The translations under genes were made by a program, and so were the position numbers. This document shows, piece by piece, positions 8,921-17,122 of a DNA stretch of 64,000 nucleotides; the first letter of the stretch is position 1; the number at the start of each line of letters is the position of its first letter. The notes under the pieces are model-generated. The model ran no database searches and had not been told where the DNA came from. It saw only the letters and a list, made by a program, of their open reading frames with translations. The stretch spans positions 27,226-91,225 of the forward strand of contig NZ_CABVLM010000017.1 in assembly GCF_902498845.1 (NCBI RefSeq), read 5' to 3'. The stretch comes from Pseudoalteromonas rhizosphaerae (GTDB taxonomy: Bacteria > Pseudomonadota > Gammaproteobacteria > Enterobacterales > Alteromonadaceae).

Positions 8921-9784
8921 TTACTTTTTTTCGAAAGCGCGCTTCATAAAGTTTGGTGTTGCTAATGCGCCATGGTGAATACCATTATTGTAATACTCTG
9001 TAGTTTGCGTAAGCTCTGCTGCTGCGTCTTCTCTAAAACCAGCGAATGCTTCATCTTTACGAGCAAGTGTTACTGACCATAAGCCACTTGGGTAAATAGG
9101 TTGTGGGAATGGCAGTGTTTGTAAGTCGTTAAAGCCTACATCAGTCATCGCATCGCGCATTTCAACCAGTAATGGCATATGCATAAGCGGTGATTCACTT
9201 TGTTGTACCATAATGCCGCCAGGGCGTAGTGCATTTAAACAGCTCGTGTAAAAGGCATGGTTAAACAAACCTTCACCTGGACCGACTGGATCAGTGCCAT
9301 CAACAATCACGATATCGATTGATTCTGCTGCAGCTTCACGCATGTATTTAATACCGTCGTCAAACATTACTGTAGCGCGAGGATCTTGGTTTGCTTCACA
9401 TAACTCAGGGAAGTATTTAAGTGACATTTGCGTCACTACTTCATCGATATCGATTTGTGTAACAGACTCAACGCCTGGGTGCTTGAGTACCTCACGTAAA
9501 GTGCCGCAGTCACCACCACCAATAATAACTACATTTTTTGGGTTTGGGTGTGCAAGTAGTGCAGGGTGGCTGATCATTTCATGGTAAAAAAAGTTTTCAC
9601 GGCTAGTTACCATAGTACAACCGTCAATAATCATTAGATTACCGAAGTCTGTTGTCTCGTACATTTCGACTTTTTGAAAAGGCGATTGCTGTTCTTCTAG
9701 CTTTTTGTTGATGCGCATAGAAAACGCACTGCCGTCACGTTCACTGATTTCTGTAAACCATTTACTTTGATCTAAATTTGCCAT
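8921..9784 (-). CDS. speE: spermidine synthase
   Basis: The 287-residue product carries the spermidine/putrescine aminopropyltransferase fold: an N-terminal beta domain, then the dcSAM-binding GGGDCGTLREV, IDIDEVV, DDGIKY and the catalytic-loop motif VDGTDPVGPGEGLF with the Asp used for amine activation. The usual GGGDG reads GGGDC here. It transfers an aminopropyl group from decarboxylated SAM to putrescine in the cytoplasm. I chose ATG at 9784 (MANLDQSKWF), which gives the normal family length; a TTG at 9826 would add 14 atypical residues. It diverges from speA, so arginine-derived polyamine synthesis is encoded in one place. Confidence 0.95.
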   Translation of the reverse strand: MANLDQSKWFTEISERDGSAFSMRINKKLEEQQSPFQKVEMYETTDFGNLMIIDGCTMVTSRENFFYHEMISHPALLAHPNPKNVVIIGGGDCGTLREVLKHPGVESVTQIDIDEVVTQMSLKYFPELCEANQDPRATVMFDDGIKYMREAAAESIDIVIVDGTDPVGPGEGLFNHAFYTSCLNALRPGGIMVQQSESPLMHMPLLVEMRDAMTDVGFNDLQTLPFPQPIYPSGLWSVTLARKDEAFAGFREDAAAELTQTTEYYNNGIHHGALATPNFMKRAFEKK

Positions 9785-9987
9785 GTCGCTAGTTACACTT
9801 TTGAGTTGAGTATGAAAAAGGGGCAATTCTGCCAGTGCTTGGCGTTTTGCTCAATGAAATTTTATCAGTATAGCGAATATATTTTATCTTAGCTTTGGCT
9901 TAAAGGTCATTTTTTGTTAGCGTAGAGAGTTATGACGTACTAAAATGCGTGATTCCGCGAAACTTGTTAACTATAGAAGAATTTGCC
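9785..9987. promoter_or_regulatory. divergent speE/speA promoter region
   Basis: This AT-rich spacer of about 200 bases separates the two divergent polyamine genes and must hold both promoters. I could not fix the -35/-10 elements with confidence. An AGAAGA stretch at 9975-9980 is a plausible ribosome site for speA. Confidence 0.5.
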
Positions 9988-11865
9988 ATGACTTGGGGTT
10001 TAGATACAGCACGCTCTACATATAACGTTGCTCATTGGAGCGATGGTTACTTTGATATTAATAGCCAAGGTGAGCTGGTTGCTTTCCCTGATGGCGATCA
10101 AACGAAAGCCGCTATTTCATTAACCGAGTTAACGGAACAATTTAAAAAGCAGGGTTTAACGTTACCAGTATTAGTACGCTTTACCGATATCTTGCAAAAT
10201 CGTGTAGATACTATGACCAGCGCATTTAGTAGCGCGCGCAATGCCCGTGCCTACCAAGGTCAATATACTTGCGTATATCCGATCAAAGTAAATCAGCAGC
10301 GTTCAGTAGTAAGTAAGTTATTGGCGCACCCGAGCGGCTTAGTCGGTTTAGAAGCCGGTTCAAAACCTGAGTTAATGGCGATTTTAGGTGTGGCAAAACA
10401 ACCGATCACTATTGTTTGTAATGGATACAAAGACAGTGAGTTTTTACGTTTAGCATGTATTGGCCAAGCGATGGGCCATAAAGTTAAAATCGTCGTTGAA
10501 AAGCTATCTGAGTTAACAACGTTATTAGCCGAGATTGAAGATCTAGGCATCGAGCCTGCCATTGGTATTCGCATCCGTTTAAACTCAGTGGGTAAAGGGA
10601 AGTGGCAAAATACCGGTGGCGAAAAAGGTAAATTTGGCTTAACAGCTGGGCAAGTATTAACGGCCGTCGAAGTACTCAAAAAACACAATAAGTTGCATTT
10701 AATGCAAATGGTACATTTTCATATAGGCTCACAAATTGCCAATATTCGCGATATTCATCGTGCTTTACGTGAATGTTCACGCCACTTTGCAGAATTAAGC
10801 CAGCTAGGTGTGCCATTAAATACCGTTGATGTAGGTGGTGGTTTAGGCGTTGATTACGAAGGTTCTGGCTCGCGCAGTGCCTGTTCCATGAACTACACAG
10901 TCGAAGAATATGCTCGTAATGTGGTGAATGCGTTTGCTGAAGTGTGCGAACAGCATGACTTAGCGCATCCGGCTATTATTACTGAATCAGGCCGTGCGTT
11001 AACTGCTCATCACGCAGTGTTGATCACCGATGTGATTGATGTTGAGCAAGCACCAAATCACAGCAACCCTAGTGCACCTGAGCCAAATAGTGCGTTAGTG
11101 TTAGATGAAATGTGGCAATGTTTACAGCGTTTAAACCCGCGTATGGCATTAGAAATTTACCATGATGCAATGCACTTATTTAGTGAAGCGCACGACCAAT
11201 ACGTACATGGTTTAGTAAGTATGTTGGAGTGGGCGAAAATAGAGCAGCTGTATTTTACTATTTTGCATCGCGTGCGAGCGTCATTAAGCAATGCGCGTGC
11301 TCACCGTGAAGTACTGGATGATTTAAACGAAAAATTAGCCGACAAATTATTTGTGAATTTTTCATTGTTTCAGTCATTGCCAGATGTCTGGGGGATCCAG
11401 CAATTATTCCCGGTAATGCCGATTGAAAACCTTGATAAGCCGTTAACGCAACACGCTATCATTCAAGATATTACCTGTGACTCAGATGGGCAAATTCGTG
11501 AATATGTTGAGGGAGCAGGGATCGAAACAAGCTTACCTATTCCACAATATGTACCTGGGCAACAATACCACATTGCGATGTTTATGGTGGGAGCTTACCA
11601 GGAGATTTTAGGTGATCTACATAACTTATTTGGTGATACTGATTCAGTCCATGTAGAGCTCACCGAACAAGGTTATCAACTAACCAATGCGATCAAGGGT
11701 GATAGCGTTAAGGATGTATTAAAGTTTGTTGATTATGATAGCGATATTTTCTCGGATAACTTTGCTACCACAGTACAGCAACTCGACATTAGTGACTCTA
11801 TTAAGCAGCAGTATTTAGCTGAGCTAAATGCGGGCCTTGAAGGGTATACATATTTTGAAGATTAA
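9988..11865 (+). CDS. speA: biosynthetic arginine decarboxylase
   Basis: A PLP-dependent group IV (alanine-racemase-fold) decarboxylase converting arginine to agmatine, the first step toward putrescine. Visible family signatures are YPIKVNQQRSVV with the PLP lysine, GLEAGSKPEL, HFHIGSQIANI, DVGGGLGVDYEG, ITESGRALTAHHAV and, near the C-terminus, the QEILGDLHNLFGD helix. The ATG at 9988 (MTWGLDTARSTYNV) matches where family members start and gives 625 residues; a GTG at 9949 is open in frame but less likely. Divergent from speE. No agmatinase gene is seen nearby. Confidence 0.96.
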   Translation: MTWGLDTARSTYNVAHWSDGYFDINSQGELVAFPDGDQTKAAISLTELTEQFKKQGLTLPVLVRFTDILQNRVDTMTSAFSSARNARAYQGQYTCVYPIKVNQQRSVVSKLLAHPSGLVGLEAGSKPELMAILGVAKQPITIVCNGYKDSEFLRLACIGQAMGHKVKIVVEKLSELTTLLAEIEDLGIEPAIGIRIRLNSVGKGKWQNTGGEKGKFGLTAGQVLTAVEVLKKHNKLHLMQMVHFHIGSQIANIRDIHRALRECSRHFAELSQLGVPLNTVDVGGGLGVDYEGSGSRSACSMNYTVEEYARNVVNAFAEVCEQHDLAHPAIITESGRALTAHHAVLITDVIDVEQAPNHSNPSAPEPNSALVLDEMWQCLQRLNPRMALEIYHDAMHLFSEAHDQYVHGLVSMLEWAKIEQLYFTILHRVRASLSNARAHREVLDDLNEKLADKLFVNFSLFQSLPDVWGIQQLFPVMPIENLDKPLTQHAIIQDITCDSDGQIREYVEGAGIETSLPIPQYVPGQQYHIAMFMVGAYQEILGDLHNLFGDTDSVHVELTEQGYQLTNAIKGDSVKDVLKFVDYDSDIFSDNFATTVQQLDISDSIKQQYLAELNAGLEGYTYFED

Positions 11866-11929
11866 TTGCGATACTCTTGTATTGCATTCTAAATTGCCGA
11901 ACAGTTTTAATGAAAGGAATTAAGTAGTA

Positions 11930-12811
11930 ATGTCTTGGATCCGTTGTGTTTTTAGTATTTTCTTTTACACCATAAATACACTAATTTGGTTTGTTCCCAT
12001 TTTTATTTGTGGCCTAATTAAACTTATCCCTATCAAACCGTTAAAAAAGTTAATGAGTTGGACAGCTAAGCAATGCGCCTCTATTTGGGTTACGTTTAAT
12101 ACGTTAAATCAAAAGTTATTAACACCAACCAAGCTAAGTGTAACTGGCCTTGAAGAGCTCAAACTAAAAGACTGGTACTTAGTGATTGCCAATCATCAGA
12201 GCTGGGTGGACATTTTAGTTTTACAGCGTGTGTTTAATCGTAAAATTCCATTTTTAAACTTCTTTTTGAAAAAAGAATTGATATACGTTCCTGTTCTGGG
12301 GCTGTGTTGGTGGGCGCTCGACTTCCCTTTTATGACTCGTACCAGCAAAAGCCAATTAAAAAAGAATCCTAAATTACGTGGTAAAGATTTAGAAACAACC
12401 CGTAAAGCCTGTGAAAAGTTCAAAGAAATGCCGGTGAGTGTGGTTAACTTCGTTGAAGGTACTCGCTTTACCGCGCAAAAACATTCGCGTCAAAATAGCC
12501 CGTTTCCTCATTTACTCAAACCTAAAGCGGGTGGGGTGGCGTTTGTGATGCAAGCTATGGGTGAGCAAATCTCTAAAGTGGTAAATGTCACTATTCAGTA
12601 TCCTGAGGGCATTCCTACGTTTATGGATTTTGCCAGTGGACGAGTAAAACAAATTAATATTCATGTAGAAGTGATGCCGGTAAGCCAAGAGTTGATAGGT
12701 GATTACACGGGAGATTCTGAATTTAGAGTACGTTTTCAATCAGAATTAAATCGCTTATGGCAAGAGAAAGAACAACAGCTTAGCGAGTTTGAGCAAAAAC
12801 TTAAGTCATAG
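11930..12811 (+). CDS. 1-acylglycerol-3-phosphate acyltransferase family protein (YihG-like)
   Basis: A 293-residue inner-membrane acyltransferase. After an N-terminal hydrophobic helix (~8-30) come the PlsC motifs: NHQSWVD (H-x4-D catalytic motif, ~87-93), an FPFMTR-type motif II, and NFVEGTRFT motif III with the phosphate-binding Glu-Gly. Length and the long hydrophobic N-terminus fit the YihG branch, which acylates lysophosphatidic acid in E. coli, rather than PlsC itself. It has a GAAAGG ribosome site and appears monocistronic, 140 bases before the channel gene. Confidence 0.88.
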   Translation: MSWIRCVFSIFFYTINTLIWFVPIFICGLIKLIPIKPLKKLMSWTAKQCASIWVTFNTLNQKLLTPTKLSVTGLEELKLKDWYLVIANHQSWVDILVLQRVFNRKIPFLNFFLKKELIYVPVLGLCWWALDFPFMTRTSKSQLKKNPKLRGKDLETTRKACEKFKEMPVSVVNFVEGTRFTAQKHSRQNSPFPHLLKPKAGGVAFVMQAMGEQISKVVNVTIQYPEGIPTFMDFASGRVKQINIHVEVMPVSQELIGDYTGDSEFRVRFQSELNRLWQEKEQQLSEFEQKLKS

Positions 12812-12951
12812 TCGCAAATGCTAATAGGTAACGGCCCAAATCAGTACTGTTAAGCTTGTATTGGTTTTGGGTTTGTTACAGTGTTAAGCAACAATCAATA
12901 TAGCTAAAATGACTGTTATTGAGCCTCCCGCAGCAAGGAATTAGAATTATC

Positions 12952-14211
12952 ATGACGACTCCAACTCATTTACAGCAATTTGTGCAGCCTTGGTTTCAGG
13001 GTATGCCTGACACAGTATTATTCAGTTCTCTTACAGCCACTGCAATTGGAGTGTTCTCGCTGTTAGTGGTGTATTTATTTACCCGCCGTTTAATGCTACC
13101 AGGTATTCAAAAGGTGGTGACTAAACTTTCTCCTGAGCGAATTGGGCTATTGGCGCCTATGCTGACAAAACTTAATCGTCGTTTTGCCGGGATGTTGTGC
13201 TGTGTATTATTCTTAGCAACATTTGATAGTGTTTATCCAGTTACTGAATTTGCTGCTGAAGTGCTGAAGACGATTGGCCAAACTTTATTAATTATTCATG
13301 TTGGCTTTATCATCAGCAGCATAGTAAGTATTGCAGGTGGCATTTATAACCAACTAGAGTTTGCTCGCGAAGTGCCGATTCAAGGGCTGATCCAAGTAGT
13401 AAAACTTATTACCTTTATGATTTGTGTGATTTTGATTGTCAGTATCGTACTGGAAAAATCACCAACCTATATTCTTTCAGGCTTCGGGGCAATTGCTGCG
13501 GTGACCTTGTTAGTATTCAAAGACACTATATTAGGTTTTGTAGCCAGCATTCAAATTGCAGCAAATCGTTTAGTAACCTATGGTGATTGGATCCAAGTAG
13601 ATAACTATGGTGCTGACGGCGAAGTAATTGACCTTGGGTTAAATACCGTAAAAGTACGAAACTGGGATAACACTATCACCACTATCCCCACTTATATGCT
13701 GGTGGCCGGCTCATTTAAAAACTGGCGTGGTATGCAAGAATCTGGAGGTCGTCGGATCAAGCGCTCACTCAATATAGATATGAATAGCATTCGTTTAGCT
13801 GATGACGAGCTGACTAAAACGATTTCTCAAACTATCGCGTTAAAAGAATATATTAAGATGAATACCTTACCTGATCCGGTATCAAATTTAGGGTTATTTC
13901 GTCGTTATGCTGAAGGATATTTAAAGCAGCACAGTAAAATAAACACGTCACTGACATTAATGGTGCGGGAGTTACAACCGTTAAATCATGGCTTACCGAT
14001 AGAGTTTTATTGTTTCAGTGAAGATAAGCGCTGGATATCGTACGAGCATCTGCAAGCAGAGATCATGGATCATCTACTTGCGGTATTACCTATTTTTGAC
14101 CTACGCGCTTATCAAAGTGTCTCGGGGCAATTTAGTCCTGCAGCAATCACCCCAACCGCTATTAAACCTACCATTAAAGTGGCAAATAATACTGAAGTAG
14201 GCCAAGGCTAA
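12952..14211 (+). CDS. mechanosensitive ion channel, YbdG (MscM) type
   Basis: The 419-residue protein follows E. coli YbdG closely in its diagnostic parts: several N-terminal membrane helices, SPTYILSGFGAIAAVTLLVFKD in the pore-lining region, then NYGADGEVIDLGLNTVKVRN, WDNTITTIPTYMLV, FKNWRGMQESGGRRIKRS and a C-terminal domain with LQPLNHGLPIEFYCF. It should be a small-conductance osmotic safety channel in the inner membrane. I use ATG 12952; a TTG at 12919 is possible but adds 11 residues without homology. Its 3' end overlaps the convergent transporter gene by 38 bases. Confidence 0.92.
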   Translation: MTTPTHLQQFVQPWFQGMPDTVLFSSLTATAIGVFSLLVVYLFTRRLMLPGIQKVVTKLSPERIGLLAPMLTKLNRRFAGMLCCVLFLATFDSVYPVTEFAAEVLKTIGQTLLIIHVGFIISSIVSIAGGIYNQLEFAREVPIQGLIQVVKLITFMICVILIVSIVLEKSPTYILSGFGAIAAVTLLVFKDTILGFVASIQIAANRLVTYGDWIQVDNYGADGEVIDLGLNTVKVRNWDNTITTIPTYMLVAGSFKNWRGMQESGGRRIKRSLNIDMNSIRLADDELTKTISQTIALKEYIKMNTLPDPVSNLGLFRRYAEGYLKQHSKINTSLTLMVRELQPLNHGLPIEFYCFSEDKRWISYEHLQAEIMDHLLAVLPIFDLRAYQSVSGQFSPAAITPTAIKPTIKVANNTEVGQG

Positions 14212-15322
14212 CAAATACGATTAATAGCCACCAAATAGGTGGCTTTGCTAACCTTAGCCATGCAAAAGCTGCAACAACAATCACAATATGCCAAATGTTG
14301 TGAACTGCGGATGTCCAAATTGGTGAATACAATGCAGCCGCTAAAAAACCCACTACAGCCGCATTAAGCGCGGCAATACAGCTGGCAAAGCGGGGGCGTT
14401 CAGATAATTGCAGCCAGCTTTTTTGAAATGCTAACATTAATAAAAAACCAGGAGTAAAAATCAGTAAGGTTGCAATCACCGCACCAACAAGCGGCTGCTC
14501 GCTATTAAGCTCTGCGCCTAAATAACTAGCAATGGTGAACATTGGCCCAGGCACCGCTTGTGCGCTGGCGTAAGCTGATAAAAATTGCTCAGTGTTTAAA
14601 CTTGGTAAGCCAGCTTGAAGTATCGGCAATACCACATGACCGCCGCCAAAAACCATAGCCCCAGCTTGATAAAAGGGTGCAAAATCTGCAAATTGAGAAC
14701 CTAGTGGGACAAAGCTCACTAGCAATAATAGTGCAAATAGAATGAGTGCAGGCCAGTTAACTGTGCGCTGCTTAGTTGCTGTTTGATTACTTTGAGCTAG
14801 ATTAAGCAATGGCCATATTGCGCCAATAGCAGCGGCTGCTAATAGAACCAATATTTGACTGCTCAGGCTCGGTAATAAGATCAGCACTAAGGTACTTAAC
14901 ATAGCAAGCGCTTTGAGTACCCAGCTAGTACAAAAGCTTTTTGCCATACTCAGCGTAGCATCGGCCACAATTACTACGGCAAATAGTTTTAAACCGGCAA
15001 CTATTGCAAAGTAAATAGCATCAAATTGGTGGGCGCTAATCGCTAATAAAGCCATGATCAAAAAGGAAGGTAAGGTAAAGCCAACAAAAGCAGCAATACC
15101 GCCTAATACGCCTGCTCGCTCCACACCAATAGCAAAACCCACTTGGCTAGACCCAGGTCCAGGCAGAGCCTGACTAAGACTGATTAGTTGTGCATAACGT
15201 TGAGCATTGAGCCATTGCAAGTTATCAACAAAATGACGTTTAAAATAACCTAAATGTGCAGCTGGCCCGCCAAAGCTCATGCAACCAAGTAAAAAAAACT
15301 GCTTAAAAATAGCTAGTAACAT
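14174..15322 (-). CDS. chromate transporter (CHR/ChrA family)
   Basis: A 382-residue polytopic membrane protein with the duplicated CHR domain. The N-terminal half has FFLLGCMSFGGPAAHLG and SQALPGPGSSQVGFAIG; the second half repeats the pattern with GAMVFGGGHVVLPIL and ASAQAVPGPMFTIASYLG. Members export chromate by proton-linked antiport, but many marine homologues have untested substrates. The ribosome site GAGAG precedes ATG 15322. The last 38 bases overlap the 3' end of the convergent channel gene. Confidence 0.92.
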   Translation of the reverse strand: MLLAIFKQFFLLGCMSFGGPAAHLGYFKRHFVDNLQWLNAQRYAQLISLSQALPGPGSSQVGFAIGVERAGVLGGIAAFVGFTLPSFLIMALLAISAHQFDAIYFAIVAGLKLFAVVIVADATLSMAKSFCTSWVLKALAMLSTLVLILLPSLSSQILVLLAAAAIGAIWPLLNLAQSNQTATKQRTVNWPALILFALLLLVSFVPLGSQFADFAPFYQAGAMVFGGGHVVLPILQAGLPSLNTEQFLSAYASAQAVPGPMFTIASYLGAELNSEQPLVGAVIATLLIFTPGFLLMLAFQKSWLQLSERPRFASCIAALNAAVVGFLAAALYSPIWTSAVHNIWHIVIVVAAFAWLRLAKPPIWWLLIVFVSLGLLQYYLPL

Positions 15323-15444
15323 GAATTCTCTCGTTTCTTATTGCCGTAACAGCTTAGTATGACAAAATTTCGTGACAATTTTATGGTTTTTAATCTTTGT
15401 ACCTGTCTACAATGTAAAAAAGGCTTTGTTAAAGTTAAGTAGTT

Positions 15445-16239
15445 ATGCGATTTATTGTTTATATTTTTATAATTTTTGCCTTTATAAACTATGCCTATGC
15501 TGCAAATGAACCTAATGCGGCTGTGCAAAAAATATCGTTAGCCGTGGATCATGCACCACCGTATAGCCAAATTAATCAAAATGGTGAAGTATCAGGCGCG
15601 ATTGTTGATATTTTTCGAGAGATGAAAAAGCAACTTCCTTTTAAGTTAGAGCTGGTTGGTTGCCCATTTTCACGCTGTGTAAGAATGTTAGAGCAAGGCG
15701 AAGTTAATGCGATGGGAGGTTTGATCCTCACACCTATGCGTCAGCAAGTAATGCAATTTGTAACCCCACCTTATATGGTTTTAACCTCGTCATTTGTATT
15801 TTATGCACGCGAAGATAGCCAATTACAAATCAACAACTATGACGATTTATATGGTAAAAAAATTGCGATTATGCGAGGTGCCGTACATTTTAAACGTTTT
15901 GATGAAGACGATGAACTGACTAAAATAGCTGTTTTAACAGAAAGCACAGCTATTAACCTATTATTGAAAGGGCGTGCAGATTTAGTTATTGCCGTTGAAG
16001 ATACCGCGGATCATGCTATGAGTGTGCTGAATCAGCCAGCCAATAAACTAGTTAAAATGCAGTATCGTTTTAATGACATAATCTATGGTTATCTCGCTTT
16101 AAGTAAACAGTTTTCAGTAACCCCATTAGCGCAGCAGGTTGATGCGCTAATGAAAACAATGGCTGCCACTGGTCAGCTAAATACATTAATTGCTCCCTAT
16201 GAACTTCCTCCTCTTAACGAGCAAGCGCTGAGCTTTTAA
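15445..16239 (+). CDS. periplasmic solute-binding protein (SBP_bac_3 family)
   Basis: The 264-residue protein has a signal peptide (~1-19, ending YAYA) and a two-lobe family 3 solute-binding fold. It begins SLAVDHAPPYSQINQNGEVSGAIVDIF in two stretches (VDHAPPYS, then GAIVDIF) and later has LYGKKIAIMRGAVHF and a final LMKTMAATGQLNTLI helix. Such stand-alone proteins in marine gammaproteobacteria are common and often lack transporter partners; none is encoded beside it. The ligand is unknown, amino-acid-like by family. It diverges from the chromate transporter gene. Confidence 0.82.
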   Translation: MRFIVYIFIIFAFINYAYAANEPNAAVQKISLAVDHAPPYSQINQNGEVSGAIVDIFREMKKQLPFKLELVGCPFSRCVRMLEQGEVNAMGGLILTPMRQQVMQFVTPPYMVLTSSFVFYAREDSQLQINNYDDLYGKKIAIMRGAVHFKRFDEDDELTKIAVLTESTAINLLLKGRADLVIAVEDTADHAMSVLNQPANKLVKMQYRFNDIIYGYLALSKQFSVTPLAQQVDALMKTMAATGQLNTLIAPYELPPLNEQALSF

Positions 16240-16316
16240 CATCTTCTTCATATTTCGTTCATTACAATGTTTGCATACTAGCTGTTAATGAAAGAATTAA
16301 TAACCAAGGAAATACC

Positions 16317-16949
16317 ATGACTTTAACCAAACCATTACTAACAGCGACTATTGTTGGATTATTATTAACGGGTTGTGAGACCACCAATACAGGAATGGGA
16401 GCTGGTATTGGTGCAGCTACAGGCGCAGTACTTGGTAAGGCAACCGGAGATCATGATGATAAACGTATCTTCATTGGTGCCGCTATTGGCGCGCTAGCCG
16501 GCGCTGCGGTTGGTGACTATATGGATAAACAAGAAGCGGCTTTTCGTGATGAGTTAGCCGGCTCCGGTGTTGAAGTTGTGCGTGAAGGCGATAACTTACG
16601 TTTAGTGATGCCAGCTAATATAACTTTTGCCACCGATCAATCGTATATTTCTTCAGGCTTTCATAACACCCTTGATGCTATTGCTAAAGTGATGAATAAG
16701 TACGAAAAAACTTATTTAAGTATTGAAGGCCATACCGATAGCACAGGTAAAGATAGCTACAACATGACGTTATCGCAACAGCGTGCGCAGAGTGTGAAAG
16801 GTTACTTAGTGAATCAGCAAATTCTAGCTGGGCGTATTAGTACACGTGGTTACGGCGAAACTCGCCCAATTGCCAGTAATGACAGCGCCAACGGCCGCGC
16901 ACAAAACCGCCGCGTGGAAGTTCAAATTGTACCAAATACTAAAGGTTAA
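16317..16949 (+). CDS. OmpA-family lipoprotein with glycine-zipper domain (YiaD-like)
   Basis: The lipobox LLTGC places the acylated Cys at residue 20. A glycine-zipper segment (~27-70, GAGIGAATGAVLG and IGAAIGALAGAAVGDYM) is followed by an OmpA C-terminal peptidoglycan-binding domain (~100-205) with ITFATDQSYI, IEGHTDSTGKDSYNMTLS and GRAQNRRVEV. It likely tethers the outer membrane to peptidoglycan. Length (210) and order match YiaD. A perfect 16-bp inverted repeat and then the heptamer array follow the stop. Confidence 0.93.
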   Translation: MTLTKPLLTATIVGLLLTGCETTNTGMGAGIGAATGAVLGKATGDHDDKRIFIGAAIGALAGAAVGDYMDKQEAAFRDELAGSGVEVVREGDNLRLVMPANITFATDQSYISSGFHNTLDAIAKVMNKYEKTYLSIEGHTDSTGKDSYNMTLSQQRAQSVKGYLVNQQILAGRISTRGYGETRPIASNDSANGRAQNRRVEVQIVPNTKG

Positions 16950-16955
16950 TGTTTT

Positions 16956-16992
16956 ATCTCAATCATTTGCTACCTAAGCAAATGATTGAGAT
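16956..16992. terminator. perfect 16-bp stem-loop after the OmpA-like lipoprotein gene
   Basis: ATCTCAATCATTTGCT (16956-16971) is followed after a 5-base loop by its exact reverse complement (16977-16992). It lies seven bases after the stop codon. There is no strong T tract (only TATTT), so termination efficiency is uncertain; it could protect the 3' end of the mRNA. Confidence 0.6.
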
Positions 16993-16995
16993 TAT

Positions 16996-17121
16996 TTACC
17001 GCTTACCGCTTACCGCTTACCGCTTACCGCTTACCGCTTACCGCTTACCGCTTACCGCTTACCGCTTACCGCTTACCGCTTACCGCTTACCGCTTACCGC
17101 TTACCGCTTACCGCTTACCGC
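16996..17121. repeat. 18 perfect tandem copies of TTACCGC
   Basis: A 126-base array of exactly 18 uninterrupted heptamers fills the gap between two convergent genes, starting after the lipoprotein stem-loop and ending two bases before the ABC-exporter stop codon. It has no spacers, so it is not CRISPR. A frame through it (16949-17152) would encode a repeating RLPLTAY peptide but looks like a by-product of the repeat. Such perfect arrays are prone to slipped-strand length change. Confidence 0.97.
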
Positions 17122-17122
17122 T

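Noticed and set aside
10293..10688. 131-codon minus-strand frame inside speA
   Set aside because: Fully antisense to a confident conserved gene; composition is that of a shadow frame.
16996..17121. Possible CRISPR array
   Set aside because: The units are contiguous 7-mers with no spacers and no cas genes nearby.
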